Positions 16,540 to 25,797 of a DNA stretch of 64,000 nt are shown here, piece by piece; the stretch's first letter is position 1, and the number at the start of each line of letters is the position of its first letter. Location: assembly GCA_910586835.1 (NCBI GenBank), contig CAJUJU010000006.1:8117-72116 (forward strand). The letters run 5' to 3'. A program made the position numbers and the translations under genes. Origin of the DNA: an uncultured Acetatifactor sp. (lineage in GTDB: Bacteria; Bacillota; Clostridia; Lachnospirales; Lachnospiraceae). The notes under the pieces are model-generated. The model was not told the origin of the DNA, searched no databases, and saw only the letters and a program-made list of their open reading frames with translations.

Positions 16540-18342
16540 CTACCGGTAATACTGTGCCTGCGCGTACCAGAGCTCATGGTATTTACCCTGCTCGTCGGCC
16601 AGCAGCTCCTCGTGAGTGCCCAGCTGGACGATTTCTCCCCGGTCAAAGACGGCAATCCTGTCACAGAAACGGCAGGAGGAAAGCCGATGGCTGATATAAA
16701 TGGCAGTTCTGTTCCCCACAATCTCGTCAAATCGGGAATAGATCTCGGACTCAGCGATGGGATCCAGCGCCGCGGTGGGCTCGTCCAGAATGATGAAGGA
16801 TGCATCCCTGTACAACGCTCTGGCCAGGGCGATCTTCTGGGCCTCACCGCCGGAGATATTGACGCCGTCCTCGTCGAAGCTTTTGTAAAGAGGCGTCTCC
16901 AGGCCCTTTGGCATCTTCGCATACCGTTCACCGAAGCCCGTCCGCTCCAGAAGCCTCACCGCCTTCTCCTCGTCCCACTCCGCAGCCGAGGCCACATTGT
17001 TGCCAAGAGGCACCTGCAGCAGATTATAATCCTGGAAAACCACGGAAAAAAGATCCAGATACTGCCTGTAATCATACTTGCGGACATTGAAATCGTTCAG
17101 AATGACCTCCCCTTCCGTTGGATCGTACAGACGGCACAGCAGCTTGATAAACGTTGTCTTGCCGCTGCCGTTCATCCCCACCACCGCCAGACGCTCCCCC
17201 GGGCGCAGATTCAGATTGATATTTTTCAGCGCGCAGGTGTCGCTGCCCGCATAGCAAAAGCTCACATTGCGGAACGCAATTTCAAACTGTCCGTCGCTTC
17301 GCTTCTCCACCGCCAGACTGCCCTGATACATCTCATTTTCAATGTCAAAATATTCCAGCCAGGTTTCCAGAAACCGCTCGTTGCTCTTCAGCTGGCTGAT
17401 ACAGAAAAACAGACTTTTCACGGATTCCACGGTTCTTCCCAGATATCCCACATACTTGATGACGCTTCCGATAGGAAAAAAGCCCCGAATGCAGTACAGA
17501 CAGATGAGAAGACTGGCAGACAGCCGCGCCAGCCTGGAAAACACATACCTGGGAACCGACGCTCGAAACTTCATGCTGCACGACTTTGTAAAAACCTTCA
17601 GATGTTCCTCCAGAAGCTTCTTTTCCAGCCTGTCAAGCAGCTCCTGCTGCCGGTAAATGCGATTGTCCATCCCTGTGACCCGGGTGCCCGCGCTGAACTG
17701 ATTTTCCCGCAGCATCAGCTCCCCCACCTCGTCCACATATTTTGCAAGCTTCCTGTCGTTTACCGCCTGGAATACCACCGCTAGCACCACGGAGCCCACT
17801 ATCAGGAGAAAGAACAGAACGCCTTCCCAGCGAAAGGAGGATTTTGCCATCAGGGTTAACATTTCCGTGACCAACACCGCGGAAAAGACAAGCTCCGCCA
17901 CGCTGGAGATCAGTTCCTCCACCCGCCATCTCATATGCTCCACACCGTAGCCGTTGATCCAGCTGTTCTCCCGGATCTTACGCCGCAGCAGCCGAACCCG
18001 GGGATCCTCCAGCTTATCATAGTCCAGGGACAGAGTCTTTCTGTAAAATGCCGCCGCCTGATGATTTTCCAGCTTTTCCAGCGCACTCTGGGCATTCCTT
18101 CCCAGAAACGCTTCCCCTACCCGCAGAAACAGATTTCCAAGAAGCACCACGGCAACCAGCAGAAAGATTTCCTTTCTCTCTCTTCCCTGATACAGCGCCG
18201 TCACAATCTCGGCGGACATCCAGAGGTTAAAATAAGGAGAAAATTTATTCAGCAAAATCACAGATGCCTTCAGAGGAAAATAAGACGGCCAAAATCCGTA
18301 ATACATCTTGAAAGCTCTCCAGGTAACATTCTTCTTATTCAT
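16540..18342 (-). CDS. ABC exporter, fused membrane and ATPase domains (second subunit)
   Basis: A 600-residue type-1 half transporter: six-helix membrane domain (about 1-325) and nucleotide-binding domain (about 360-595) with Walker A GMNGSGKTTFIKL, signature NISGGEAQKIALARA, Walker B FIILDEPTAALDP and H-loop ISHRLSS. All catalytic residues are present. The start at 18342 has GGGAGGAG, and its first codons overlap the stop of the upstream exporter gene by 8 bases, so the two form a likely heterodimer. Such pairs export peptides or drugs. The upstream regulator, kinase and small peptide genes suggest a peptide substrate, which is inference. Confidence 0.9.
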   Translation of the reverse strand: MNKKNVTWRAFKMYYGFWPSYFPLKASVILLNKFSPYFNLWMSAEIVTALYQGRERKEIFLLVAVVLLGNLFLRVGEAFLGRNAQSALEKLENHQAAAFYRKTLSLDYDKLEDPRVRLLRRKIRENSWINGYGVEHMRWRVEELISSVAELVFSAVLVTEMLTLMAKSSFRWEGVLFFLLIVGSVVLAVVFQAVNDRKLAKYVDEVGELMLRENQFSAGTRVTGMDNRIYRQQELLDRLEKKLLEEHLKVFTKSCSMKFRASVPRYVFSRLARLSASLLICLYCIRGFFPIGSVIKYVGYLGRTVESVKSLFFCISQLKSNERFLETWLEYFDIENEMYQGSLAVEKRSDGQFEIAFRNVSFCYAGSDTCALKNINLNLRPGERLAVVGMNGSGKTTFIKLLCRLYDPTEGEVILNDFNVRKYDYRQYLDLFSVVFQDYNLLQVPLGNNVASAAEWDEEKAVRLLERTGFGERYAKMPKGLETPLYKSFDEDGVNISGGEAQKIALARALYRDASFIILDEPTAALDPIAESEIYSRFDEIVGNRTAIYISHRLSSCRFCDRIAVFDRGEIVQLGTHEELLADEQGKYHELWYAQAQYYR

Positions 18343-20149
18343 CGCTTTTCTCCTCCCTGTAGTACTGGCTCTGGATCTCAAACATCTCGGCATACCGCCC
18401 CTTTTTCCGCATCAGCTCCTCATGAGTGCCGCTCTCCTTTATAGCGCCGTCCTCCAGCAGAATAATACGGTCGCAGAAGCGGGTGGAGGCAAAGCGATGG
18501 GAGATATAGACGCAGGTGCGCCCTTCCGTCAGCTCCCTGTACCGCAGATACAGATTGTTCTCCGCAATGGGATCCAGGGCAGCCGTAGGTTCATCCAATA
18601 TGAGGATGGGGCTGTTTTTATAAATGGCCCTGGCTAAAAGAAGCTTCTGCATCTCCCCTCCCGAGAGATCTATCCCGTCCTCATAAATTCCCTTCATCAA
18701 ATGGGTATCCATCCCGCCGGGCAGGCTTTGCACTTTTTCATAAATTCCCGCCGCCTTCATGGCCGCCTCCGCGTCCTCCCTGGCCGTGGAACGGCTCAAA
18801 TCACCGCTTGCCACAAACTCAAACAACGTGAAGGCGATCATCCTGACCTCCTGGAAAACCGCCGAAATCAGCGAGTAATATTCCTTAATGTTGTACTCCC
18901 GGATGTTCCTTCCACCCACCAGAATCTCGCCCCTGTCAGGCAGATACATCCCGCACAGCAGCTTGACCAGAGTGGTCTTGCCGGCGCCGTTTACCCCCAC
19001 CAGCGCCAGCTTCTCCCCTGGCCGGACAGTGAGATTAAGCCCCTTTATGGCATCCTCCTTCGCTCCGTCATACCGATACCAGACATCCCTGAATTCGACA
19101 GTGACAGGCGCCGCAGGCAAAGGACAGCCTTTCCCATGATGAAAGCGGTTGGGATAATCAAAAAGCTCCCGGTAGTAAGCGATCTTGTCCGCCCGGCCGT
19201 TCAGAATTGCCACATCTCCTATGATTCCCTGCAAAAATCCGGAAATCCCGGCCACCAGCCCAAAGTAAAAGACAAAATCCCCCACCGTGACCTTGCCTCC
19301 CATCAACATTCCGATCAGCACCAGATACGCCATGCCGTTCTGGGCAAACGCCATCAAACCGGACAGAACGGCGGCCGCGAAGCCCCGCAGACTGCAGCGC
19401 CTGTTCCACATCAGGATGTATGCCTGATAGTCCCGCATCATTTTTTCCAGCCAGCCCTCCATCCCGTACAGCTTGATATCCTTCGCGCTGGAAAAATCCT
19501 CCGAAAGCCAGCTCAGATAATCCTTTTTTCGGATTTCCTTCTCCCAGCGATGCTTATTTTTCTCATAATACAACGGCTGCCAGCGGGTTGTGAAATAAGA
19601 ACCCATTGACACCGCCGCCGTGACAATGAAAATCACCGGTTCAAGAGATACCAGCAGAGACGCATAGGTCACTATACCGCAGAAATGAATCAGCGCCTGA
19701 GTCAGATCCCTGCTGAAAAATTCCAGTGCACAGTCACCCTGGCAGGAGTCCTGCTTCGCATACTGATAAATTTTCTGAAATTCCTGTGTTTCGGTATTCT
19801 CATAATCCGTCTCATAATTTGTAAACGCCGCCATTTCCGACTGATATACGCTGGTGGGATAATACCGCAGCCCGTCGCTCCTCTCCTTCACAAACTGCTG
19901 CAGCAGCTCCACCGCCGTGATGCCCCCGAGAAAAACAGCCACAAGGATAGCAAGACTCCCAAAACCCATCCCCGCAACAATGCCGTCCAACAGCTCCCTG
20001 GTGAAAAGAGATTCCATCAGCGGCAGCAGCACTGCCGCAGGAACCGCAGCGAAACTGTAAAAAACATACTTCCTGTTTATCCCCCACAGTCTCCCCACCG
20101 CCCAGGAAAGACATCCTGTTCTCGTATATTTGCGTTTTTTCTTCTTCAT
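18335..20149 (-). CDS. ABC exporter, fused membrane and ATPase domains (first subunit)
   Basis: A 604-residue half transporter: membrane domain (about 25-320) and ATPase domain (about 345-595) with Walker A GVNGAGKTTLVKL, signature DLSGGEMQKLLLARA, Walker B ILILDEPTAALDP and H-loop ISHRFAS. No N-terminal C39 peptidase domain is present, so any peptide substrate would be matured elsewhere or exported leaderless. The start has GAGAGGTG. It is translationally coupled to the next half transporter. The 175-base gap upstream holds a terminator and no convincing promoter. Confidence 0.9.
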   Translation of the reverse strand: MKKKKRKYTRTGCLSWAVGRLWGINRKYVFYSFAAVPAAVLLPLMESLFTRELLDGIVAGMGFGSLAILVAVFLGGITAVELLQQFVKERSDGLRYYPTSVYQSEMAAFTNYETDYENTETQEFQKIYQYAKQDSCQGDCALEFFSRDLTQALIHFCGIVTYASLLVSLEPVIFIVTAAVSMGSYFTTRWQPLYYEKNKHRWEKEIRKKDYLSWLSEDFSSAKDIKLYGMEGWLEKMMRDYQAYILMWNRRCSLRGFAAAVLSGLMAFAQNGMAYLVLIGMLMGGKVTVGDFVFYFGLVAGISGFLQGIIGDVAILNGRADKIAYYRELFDYPNRFHHGKGCPLPAAPVTVEFRDVWYRYDGAKEDAIKGLNLTVRPGEKLALVGVNGAGKTTLVKLLCGMYLPDRGEILVGGRNIREYNIKEYYSLISAVFQEVRMIAFTLFEFVASGDLSRSTAREDAEAAMKAAGIYEKVQSLPGGMDTHLMKGIYEDGIDLSGGEMQKLLLARAIYKNSPILILDEPTAALDPIAENNLYLRYRELTEGRTCVYISHRFASTRFCDRIILLEDGAIKESGTHEELMRKKGRYAEMFEIQSQYYREEKSDE

Positions 20150-20230
20150 GACACACGCACCTCTCTTCCTGTTTCACGGTATGGACGGTTATCCTGCCGC
20201 GGATAAAAACAGTATGGCACATCCCTGCAG

Positions 20231-20290
20231 AAAAAAGTGCAGTCCGATACCAAATGTCAAAAATCTGATATCAACTGCACTTTTCTTTTT
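20231..20290. terminator. Bidirectional terminator upstream of the exporter pair
   Basis: AAAAGTGCAGT (20233-20243) and ACTGCACTTTT (20274-20284) form an 11-base stem around a 30-base loop. T runs follow on both strands (minus: TTTTTT; plus: TTTTCTTTTTTC). On the minus strand it follows the 60-residue peptide gene and lies before the exporter genes. Confidence 0.75.
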
Positions 20291-20324
20291 TCAATCCTCC
20301 GTCACACCTGTAAAGCATTCCGCC

Positions 20325-20507
20325 TCACGCGCACATAGGTAAAAAAGTAAGTATGGCCGTCAGCAGCGCCGTTCCCAGCATGATCAACAGCGTGCGGACA
20401 ACGCCAAAACAAATACGGCACAGCTTTTCCCTCCTCCCAAGCGGCTGTATGACCACAATATTTGTATCGTTCTGTTTTTTCCAATAATACACACTTTCGG
20501 CTGTCAT
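20325..20507 (-). CDS. Small membrane protein of 60 residues, unknown
   Basis: Begins MTAESVYYWKKQNDTNIVV and ends in one hydrophobic stretch (about residues 38-57, VRTLLIMLGTALLTAILTFL) followed by PMCA. The start at 20507 is supported by a strong GGGGGGAG about 6 bases upstream. It lies between a GHKL kinase gene and a two-subunit ABC exporter, in the same direction, and is followed by a terminator. It has no double-glycine leader and no lantibiotic-like cysteine pattern. It could be a tail-anchored regulator of the kinase or exporter, or a signal precursor; I do not recognise it. Confidence 0.6.
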   Translation of the reverse strand: MTAESVYYWKKQNDTNIVVIQPLGRREKLCRICFGVVRTLLIMLGTALLTAILTFLPMCA

Positions 20508-20634
20508 ATAGCTCCCCCCTGCCCTATGGTAACTGTTTCTCCTCACCAATGACAGTTTCAGCATATTCCAGCCGGAAAAAACTGCAACCGCTCCCGCAAA
20601 ATCTAATATTCAAACTGCAATATCTAAGACTCCT

Positions 20635-21279
20635 TCACTGTGGAAGCAGAATCTCCGTGGAAAAAGCATTGTCCTCGGAAGCCCTGGTCACATATCCGCC
20701 GTTTTTCCTTACGGCCTCGTCCAGGCGGCTGAGCCCAAAGCCGTGCCCTTCCCCCCTGCTGCTGCCAAAATGCTTCTTTTTCCCGCCTCCCGCGGTGTTG
20801 GTCAGCACAAGATAAAGGTAATTACCCTTCATTTCCATAAACAGCCGAATCAATCGCTCCTTTGGCGGAAGCTCCATACAGGCTTCTATGGCGTTATCCA
20901 GCAGATTGCCGAGAATAATACACAGATCTACCGCCGAAGTGGTAAGACTCACCGGGATCCTGCCTTCCGCCTTCACCTGAATCTCCCTCTCCACAGCCAG
21001 GGAAAGTTTGCTGTTTAAGATCGCATCCGCCATCCTGTTTCCGGTCCTGACCACTGTCTCCACACTGGTCAGATCCTGATCCAGCATATCCAGATAATCC
21101 TGGATCTCCCCCACCTCCCCGCCTGCGGCGTACACCTTCAGAGTCTGAATGTGATGCCTGTAATCATGCCGCCAGCCCCGCATTTTGGTATACATGCTTT
21201 CCACCTCGGCATAATACTTCTGCAGGATCTCCTTTTCAACGATATCAACTCTTTTTTTCACCAGTCTGTCAAGCAGCAT
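20635..21279 (-). CDS. GHKL sensor kinase lacking a membrane domain
   Basis: A 214-residue protein made only of the cytosolic half of an AgrC/LytS-type kinase: a dimerisation helix pair with the phospho-acceptor region MRGWRHDYRHHIQTLK (about residues 33-48) and a GHKL ATPase with LGNLLDNAIEA (N box) and GFGLSRLDEAV (G2 box). The usual N-terminal six- or seven-helix sensor is absent. The start follows the LytTR gene by 11 bases with AGGAGG, so the pair is co-translated. It probably phosphorylates that regulator and must receive its signal from a partner, perhaps a membrane protein. Confidence 0.88.
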   Translation of the reverse strand: MLLDRLVKKRVDIVEKEILQKYYAEVESMYTKMRGWRHDYRHHIQTLKVYAAGGEVGEIQDYLDMLDQDLTSVETVVRTGNRMADAILNSKLSLAVEREIQVKAEGRIPVSLTTSAVDLCIILGNLLDNAIEACMELPPKERLIRLFMEMKGNYLYLVLTNTAGGGKKKHFGSSRGEGHGFGLSRLDEAVRKNGGYVTRASEDNAFSTEILLPQ

Positions 21280-21290
21280 CACATAACCTC

Positions 21291-21992
21291 CTACAAATAT
21301 CTGATCAACGCGGCATGCACCTCGTCATAGAGACCGCGGCTTACAGGTATCACATCCCCGTTGGCCATGGTAATATCGCTTCGAGTGATCTTTTTGACAA
21401 ATCTCAATCCTGCCACATAAGAACGATGCACCTTGAAAAAAGTGTCGTCCAGCTGTGCCGCAAACTTTCCCAACGCCATCCTTGTACGATAGTTCCCCTG
21501 CACCGTGTGCACATTCACATGGGTTTTCTCCGCCTCCACATACAGAACATCTGCCAGTGCTACCTTAATCTCACCCTCTGCGGTGGAAATCAGTACGGAT
21601 CGCTGCCTCCACGCCAGATTCTGTACCGCTCTCCCCAGCACAGGGCAAAGCTTTCCCGCATCCACAGGCTTAATCAGATAATGGAGCGCCGACACATCGA
21701 AGCCTTCACCGAAATACTCATAATAACCTGTGATAAAGATGATCTGCACGGCCGCATTTTCCCGTCTCACTCTTCGCGCAAGCTCCGTGCCGCTGATTTC
21801 CGGCATCTCCACATCCAACAGCAAAATGTCAAAATCCTTCTGTTCTTCATAGTCAAAGAAAAAGGCCTTTGCATCCGGATACTGCTGCAGTCTGACCGGG
21901 CAGCGGTTCCTTCTGGCCCACTCCGAGACAATTTCTCCCAGATATCCCCTCTGGGCGGCATCGTCATCGCATATGGCTATCTTCAGTTCCAT
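21291..21992 (-). CDS. LytTR-family response regulator
   Basis: A 233-residue AgrA-type regulator: receiver domain (about 1-120; acidic pocket CDDDAAQ, phospho-acceptor Asp in FDILLLDVEMPEISG) and LytTR DNA-binding domain (about 135-232; VLYVEAEKTHVNVHT, FFKVHRSYVAGL). The start at 21992 follows GGAAGAGG; a GTG five codons earlier is possible. It heads the regulator-kinase pair. A terminator-like hairpin fills its leader (22013-22035), so expression may depend on read-through from glyA. The exporter operon downstream is a plausible target. Confidence 0.92.
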   Translation of the reverse strand: MELKIAICDDDAAQRGYLGEIVSEWARRNRCPVRLQQYPDAKAFFFDYEEQKDFDILLLDVEMPEISGTELARRVRRENAAVQIIFITGYYEYFGEGFDVSALHYLIKPVDAGKLCPVLGRAVQNLAWRQRSVLISTAEGEIKVALADVLYVEAEKTHVNVHTVQGNYRTRMALGKFAAQLDDTFFKVHRSYVAGLRFVKKITRSDITMANGDVIPVSRGLYDEVHAALIRYL

Positions 21993-22012
21993 ATATACCT
22001 CTTCCACGGAAA

Positions 22013-22035
22013 AAAGTGCCTTTTCAAGGCACTTT
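22013..22035 (-). terminator. Terminator hairpin in the leader of the LytTR operon
   Basis: On the minus strand AAAGTGCCTT-GAA-AAGGCACTTT followed by more T: a 10-base perfect stem and T run, ending about 17 bases before the LytTR start codon. It looks like the glyA terminator but leaves no room for a promoter behind it. Confidence 0.75.
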
Positions 22036-22050
22036 GAAGAATGCTTGGCG

Positions 22051-22070
22051 GGGCGGCAATTTCGCCGCCC
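22051..22070 (-). other. GC-rich hairpin after glyA
   Basis: GGGCGGC-AATTTC-GCCGCCC, a 7-base stem 25 bases after the glyA stop. No T run follows on the minus strand, so it may act with the next hairpin (22013-22035) or stabilise the glyA mRNA end. Confidence 0.5.
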
Positions 22071-22094
22071 TCCTTATTTCCAAACATATTTTTC

Positions 22095-23333
22095 TCAGAT
22101 CAGCGGATATCTGTCTGTCAGCGTCTGTACGATGGCGCGTGCTTCCGGTATCTTCTCCTCCCCGCCCTTGATGACAAGAGCCACAGCCTCCGCAATCTGC
22201 TCCATATCCTCCGTGTTCATGCCTCTGGAGGTGACTGCAGGCGTGCCGAGACGGATGCCGCTGGTCACAAAGGGTGACTGAGGATCATTGGGAATGGTGT
22301 TCTTGTTGCAGGTGATGTGTGCAGCGTCCAGCAGCTTTTCCACAGCCTTTCCCGTGAGTCCGAAATTCGTCAGATCCACCAGCATCAGATGATTGTCCGT
22401 GCCGCCGGACACGATCCGGATACCTCTTGCCAGCAGGCCCTTGCAGAGCGCCTGGGCATTGTCGATAATCCCTTGCTGGTATGCCTTGAATTCCTCTCCC
22501 AGAGCTTCCTTGAAGCAAACAGCCTTGGCCGCGATGACATGCATCAGCGGACCGCCCTGAATGCCGGGGAATATGGCCTTGTTGAAATTGTACTTTTCGT
22601 TCACCGCATTGCTGCACAGAATCAGACCGCCTCTGGGGCCCCGCAGCGTTTTGTGGGTGGTGGTGGTGGTCACGTCCGCATAGGGGATGGGGCTGGGATG
22701 AAGCCCTGCCGCCACCAGACCCGCGATGTGCGCCATATCCACCATGAGCACTGCGCCCACCTCATCCGCAACCTCACGGAACTTTTTGAAATCTATGGTT
22801 CTTGCATAGGCGGAGGCACCTGCGATAATCATTCTGGGCCTGGCCTCCAGCGCGATCTCGCGCAGTTTGTCATAGTCGATAAAACCCTCGTCGTTCACGC
22901 CGTAGGGCACAATGTGAAAATATTTTCCCGACATATTCACCGGGCTTCCATGGGTCAGGTGCCCGCCATGATCCAGGTTCATACCCATAATGGTATCCCC
23001 GGGCTTACAGACGGCAAACATCACCGCCATATTGGCCTGTGCGCCGGAATGGGGCTGCACGTTCGCATACTCGCACCCAAACAGCTCCTTTGCCCGCTCG
23101 ATGGCAAGCGTCTCCACCACATCCACACACTCGCAGCCGCCGTAATACCGCTTTCCGGGATATCCCTCCGCATACTTGTTCGTCAGAGGGCTGCCCATGG
23201 CTGCCATCACCGCTTTGCTCACCCAGTTCTCGGAAGCGATCAGCTCAATATGACTGTTCTGCCTCTCCTGCTCGTCCACAATCGCCTGCGCGATCTCGGG
23301 ATCCGCCGTTCTCACATCGTCCAAAGAATACAT
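22095..23333 (-). CDS. glyA: Serine hydroxymethyltransferase
   Basis: A 412-residue PLP enzyme that converts serine plus tetrahydrofolate to glycine plus methylene-tetrahydrofolate. Motifs in order: RQNSHIELIASENW, TNKYAEGYPGKRYYGG, LDHGGHLTHG, VDMAHIAGLVAAG and the PLP lysine in DVTTTTTHKTLRGPRGG (about residue 229). Length is standard. GGAGG precedes the ATG. It has its own promoter at 23387-23414. Confidence 0.97.
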   Translation of the reverse strand: MYSLDDVRTADPEIAQAIVDEQERQNSHIELIASENWVSKAVMAAMGSPLTNKYAEGYPGKRYYGGCECVDVVETLAIERAKELFGCEYANVQPHSGAQANMAVMFAVCKPGDTIMGMNLDHGGHLTHGSPVNMSGKYFHIVPYGVNDEGFIDYDKLREIALEARPRMIIAGASAYARTIDFKKFREVADEVGAVLMVDMAHIAGLVAAGLHPSPIPYADVTTTTTHKTLRGPRGGLILCSNAVNEKYNFNKAIFPGIQGGPLMHVIAAKAVCFKEALGEEFKAYQQGIIDNAQALCKGLLARGIRIVSGGTDNHLMLVDLTNFGLTGKAVEKLLDAAHITCNKNTIPNDPQSPFVTSGIRLGTPAVTSRGMNTEDMEQIAEAVALVIKGGEEKIPEARAIVQTLTDRYPLI

Positions 23334-23386
23334 GCTCTGTCCTCCATCTGCTTTTCCGCCTTAATGCGTTAAATTATCCGAATCTG

Positions 23387-23414
23387 ATTATAGCATAGAA
23401 TCCGGCGCTTGCAA
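23387..23414 (-). promoter_or_regulatory. Promoter of glyA
   Basis: Minus strand TTGCAA (23409-23414), 16-base spacer ending in TATGC (extended -10) and TATAAT (23387-23392). Confidence 0.7.
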
Positions 23415-23462
23415 ATACCCAAAGCGGCATATCGCAGAAATCAAAACGGCGGCGTAGCTTTC

Positions 23463-25742
23463 TTATTTTCTCTCCTCAAGGTACAGACCTACCCGGTTCT
23501 CCAGATGGCTGATCACCATTTCCTCCGTGATCTCACCTGCAAAGTACTGCCCCAGTTCCTCGGACAAGATGTTTCTCAGCTCCTTCGGAAAATATTTTTC
23601 CGGCCTGGCTGCCTCCAGAAGTTCATACAGCTTTTGAGCGTCCAACTCCTTGTTCAGCAAATCTCCCACCTGGAACTGATCAAAGCCTGATACATACACA
23701 TTCGTATTTTCATTTACTCTGTTGATCTGTTCCTCCAACACGTCCTTTCGCACACTCAGATGATAATTATCATCTTTTGCCGCCTCCAGTAAAACATCAT
23801 GGGAAAGAAACATGCTGAGAAAAGCGCAGGCTGCCTCCTTCTCCTCCTTTGTGGCTGTCACTCGAACGGCCAGCGGCTCCCGCCCGACAAGGAAATGCGC
23901 TGCCCCGTCCTTCGCCGGATAACCGATATAATTGGCATCCTGGCCGTATATACCGCGGTACATTGCAAGCTGCTCCGGCTTCATAACCCTCACTTCATTA
24001 CAGAACACCTTGCCCTCCAACATGGAAATGCCAGGACTCACTGCCTCTTCCATGATGCAGTACCTTTTCGCAAGCTTAAGAACCCGCCGAAACTCATCCG
24101 TGTCGAAATACGTCGTCGCCGTTTCGGCATCCATCAGATAATTGTCCTCCAGTCCATGACTGATAAAACTGGTGATGAAGTAAGTGCCGTAATCTCCGCC
24201 ATAGCCGTTAAACATGGCCTCCAACCCGGAAGACTCCTCCACACACCGCAGAAAGGTCTCATAATCCCAATCCTTCAGATCCTGTCTCCCAGTGACCACC
24301 GTAGACAGTTCAAAATCCGGCACCACTCCATACAAGGTTCCGTCGATCCTTCCCATATTTACCGCCGGAGCATGAAGTTCTTCCAGAATGCCCAACTGCT
24401 CCATCACCTCGTTCAACGGCTGCCAGAGCTTCTTCTGCTCCTCAAAGCCTGTCAGAATCGTATCGATCAGAACCGGTCCCTTTCCCGCAATCAGTTCCGT
24501 CATCAGCGCAGACTCCTCATAATCAGCCCTCAATTCAATCTGGCAGGCAGGATACCGCCTGTTAAACGCCGTTACTACCGATTGATATACCGTCTTGCTG
24601 GCGGGAGACACCGCCAGTGTAATGTGCTGAACCTCCACCTCTTCCGTAGTAGGTTCCAGCCGCAGATAGTTCCAGTCTCCGAATCCCTCATATAGGATTG
24701 CAATCCGCCCTTCTTCATCCGCCTGTATAGCACACACGTCCGTCACCCGGATCCCGTGGTTGCTCCAAAGATAAAGGAGCTCCGGCTCTCCTCCGGACAG
24801 CCCGGTGCGGTACACACCCTGAGAATCCGCGTAAATCAATGTATTTTCATCCGAGAGTGTAAGCCGGAACGGATTCTTATCCAGGGCTGCAAGAGACACC
24901 GCCTCGCCCTTCTCCGTGTCCATGTACCACAAAGTACTCTGTGTTTCTTTTCCTTTGTCAGCGGGCTGCTCCTTCACACAAAATGCCACCCTGCCGTCAT
25001 ACAAAGTCACAAGCTCCGAAATCTCTCCCTCCTGCGGACAGTAATCCGCCAGAAGCTCTCCCTCCGGCGAGATCAGGTAATAATGCCACTGGCCTTCCAT
25101 ACTCCTCAGCATGTGAACATACCCGGAAGGATCCAACGCAAGGGATGGAAGACCACGAAAAGTCTCGATAACGCCTTCGAAAAAGTCCAGCGGAATCTCC
25201 CGCAGCACCTTCTGATCCTCGTCTGTTTCCCTGACCACAAACCGCATGGCGCCTTCCCGCAATACGGTGGTTAACGCCACGGAATGGTTTGTACCCGGAA
25301 CACCTCCCATACAGAACAGGCTGTTTTCACGGTCAATAATAATGTTTTCACTCTCCCCCTGCGCATTCACAAGGGTAAACTCGTCCCAGGATTCTTCCTC
25401 CTTCTCCAATAGATGCCTCTTAAAATAACAGGCATTGGAGGCTCCCAGAAAAAGCTGTTCCTGTTCCACAACCGCCAATTCCACATCTTCCGTCCGCACC
25501 GGCACGTTGAGCACCAGAGAGTAAGCGTCCAGGGAATTATCCTTTCCAGTAAGCTTTGAAACAGCTGCTGCATCCAGATCTCCCTCTGTCCCGACTGCCG
25601 CTTCCCCGGATTCCGAACTGCCCACTGATTCGTCCTCCGGTAAGTGATTCTCCTGCGCTCCGTCCGCCTCCCCGCCGCAGCCGCACAGCTGAATAATCAG
25701 CAGAACAATCAACAGAATACTACTGATAATCTTCTTTTTCAT
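23463..25742 (-). CDS. Large lipoprotein with C-terminal solute-binding domain (copy 2)
   Basis: A 759-residue exported lipoprotein (signal MKKKIISSILLIVLLIIQ, lipobox ending LCGC). The first half (about 60-390) is rich in short beta-like segments with repeated sensor-like blocks, compatible with a beta-propeller. The second half (about 400-755) resembles a family-1 extracellular solute-binding protein (ITLAVSPASKTVYQSVVTAFNRRYP opening, then SGLEAMFNGYGG and GIYGQDANYIGYPAK). It ends NRVGLYLEERK, like the paralogue at 27273 (NRVQLYLDEK). No permease or ATPase genes lie nearby. The gene follows the GH43 gene by 55 bases. Propeller assignment is inference. Confidence 0.75.
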   Translation of the reverse strand: MKKKIISSILLIVLLIIQLCGCGGEADGAQENHLPEDESVGSSESGEAAVGTEGDLDAAAVSKLTGKDNSLDAYSLVLNVPVRTEDVELAVVEQEQLFLGASNACYFKRHLLEKEEESWDEFTLVNAQGESENIIIDRENSLFCMGGVPGTNHSVALTTVLREGAMRFVVRETDEDQKVLREIPLDFFEGVIETFRGLPSLALDPSGYVHMLRSMEGQWHYYLISPEGELLADYCPQEGEISELVTLYDGRVAFCVKEQPADKGKETQSTLWYMDTEKGEAVSLAALDKNPFRLTLSDENTLIYADSQGVYRTGLSGGEPELLYLWSNHGIRVTDVCAIQADEEGRIAILYEGFGDWNYLRLEPTTEEVEVQHITLAVSPASKTVYQSVVTAFNRRYPACQIELRADYEESALMTELIAGKGPVLIDTILTGFEEQKKLWQPLNEVMEQLGILEELHAPAVNMGRIDGTLYGVVPDFELSTVVTGRQDLKDWDYETFLRCVEESSGLEAMFNGYGGDYGTYFITSFISHGLEDNYLMDAETATTYFDTDEFRRVLKLAKRYCIMEEAVSPGISMLEGKVFCNEVRVMKPEQLAMYRGIYGQDANYIGYPAKDGAAHFLVGREPLAVRVTATKEEKEAACAFLSMFLSHDVLLEAAKDDNYHLSVRKDVLEEQINRVNENTNVYVSGFDQFQVGDLLNKELDAQKLYELLEAARPEKYFPKELRNILSEELGQYFAGEITEEMVISHLENRVGLYLEERK

Positions 25743-25797
25743 GGAACCTCCTCATGTCTTCCTTCCTGCGATGTTTGATATCCGGACTTTCTTATTC

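Noticed and set aside
20302..20484. Alternative 60-codon frame overlapping the small membrane protein gene
   Set aside because: Same strand but a different frame, without a ribosome binding site; the product is hydrophilic and less plausible than the frame starting at 20507.
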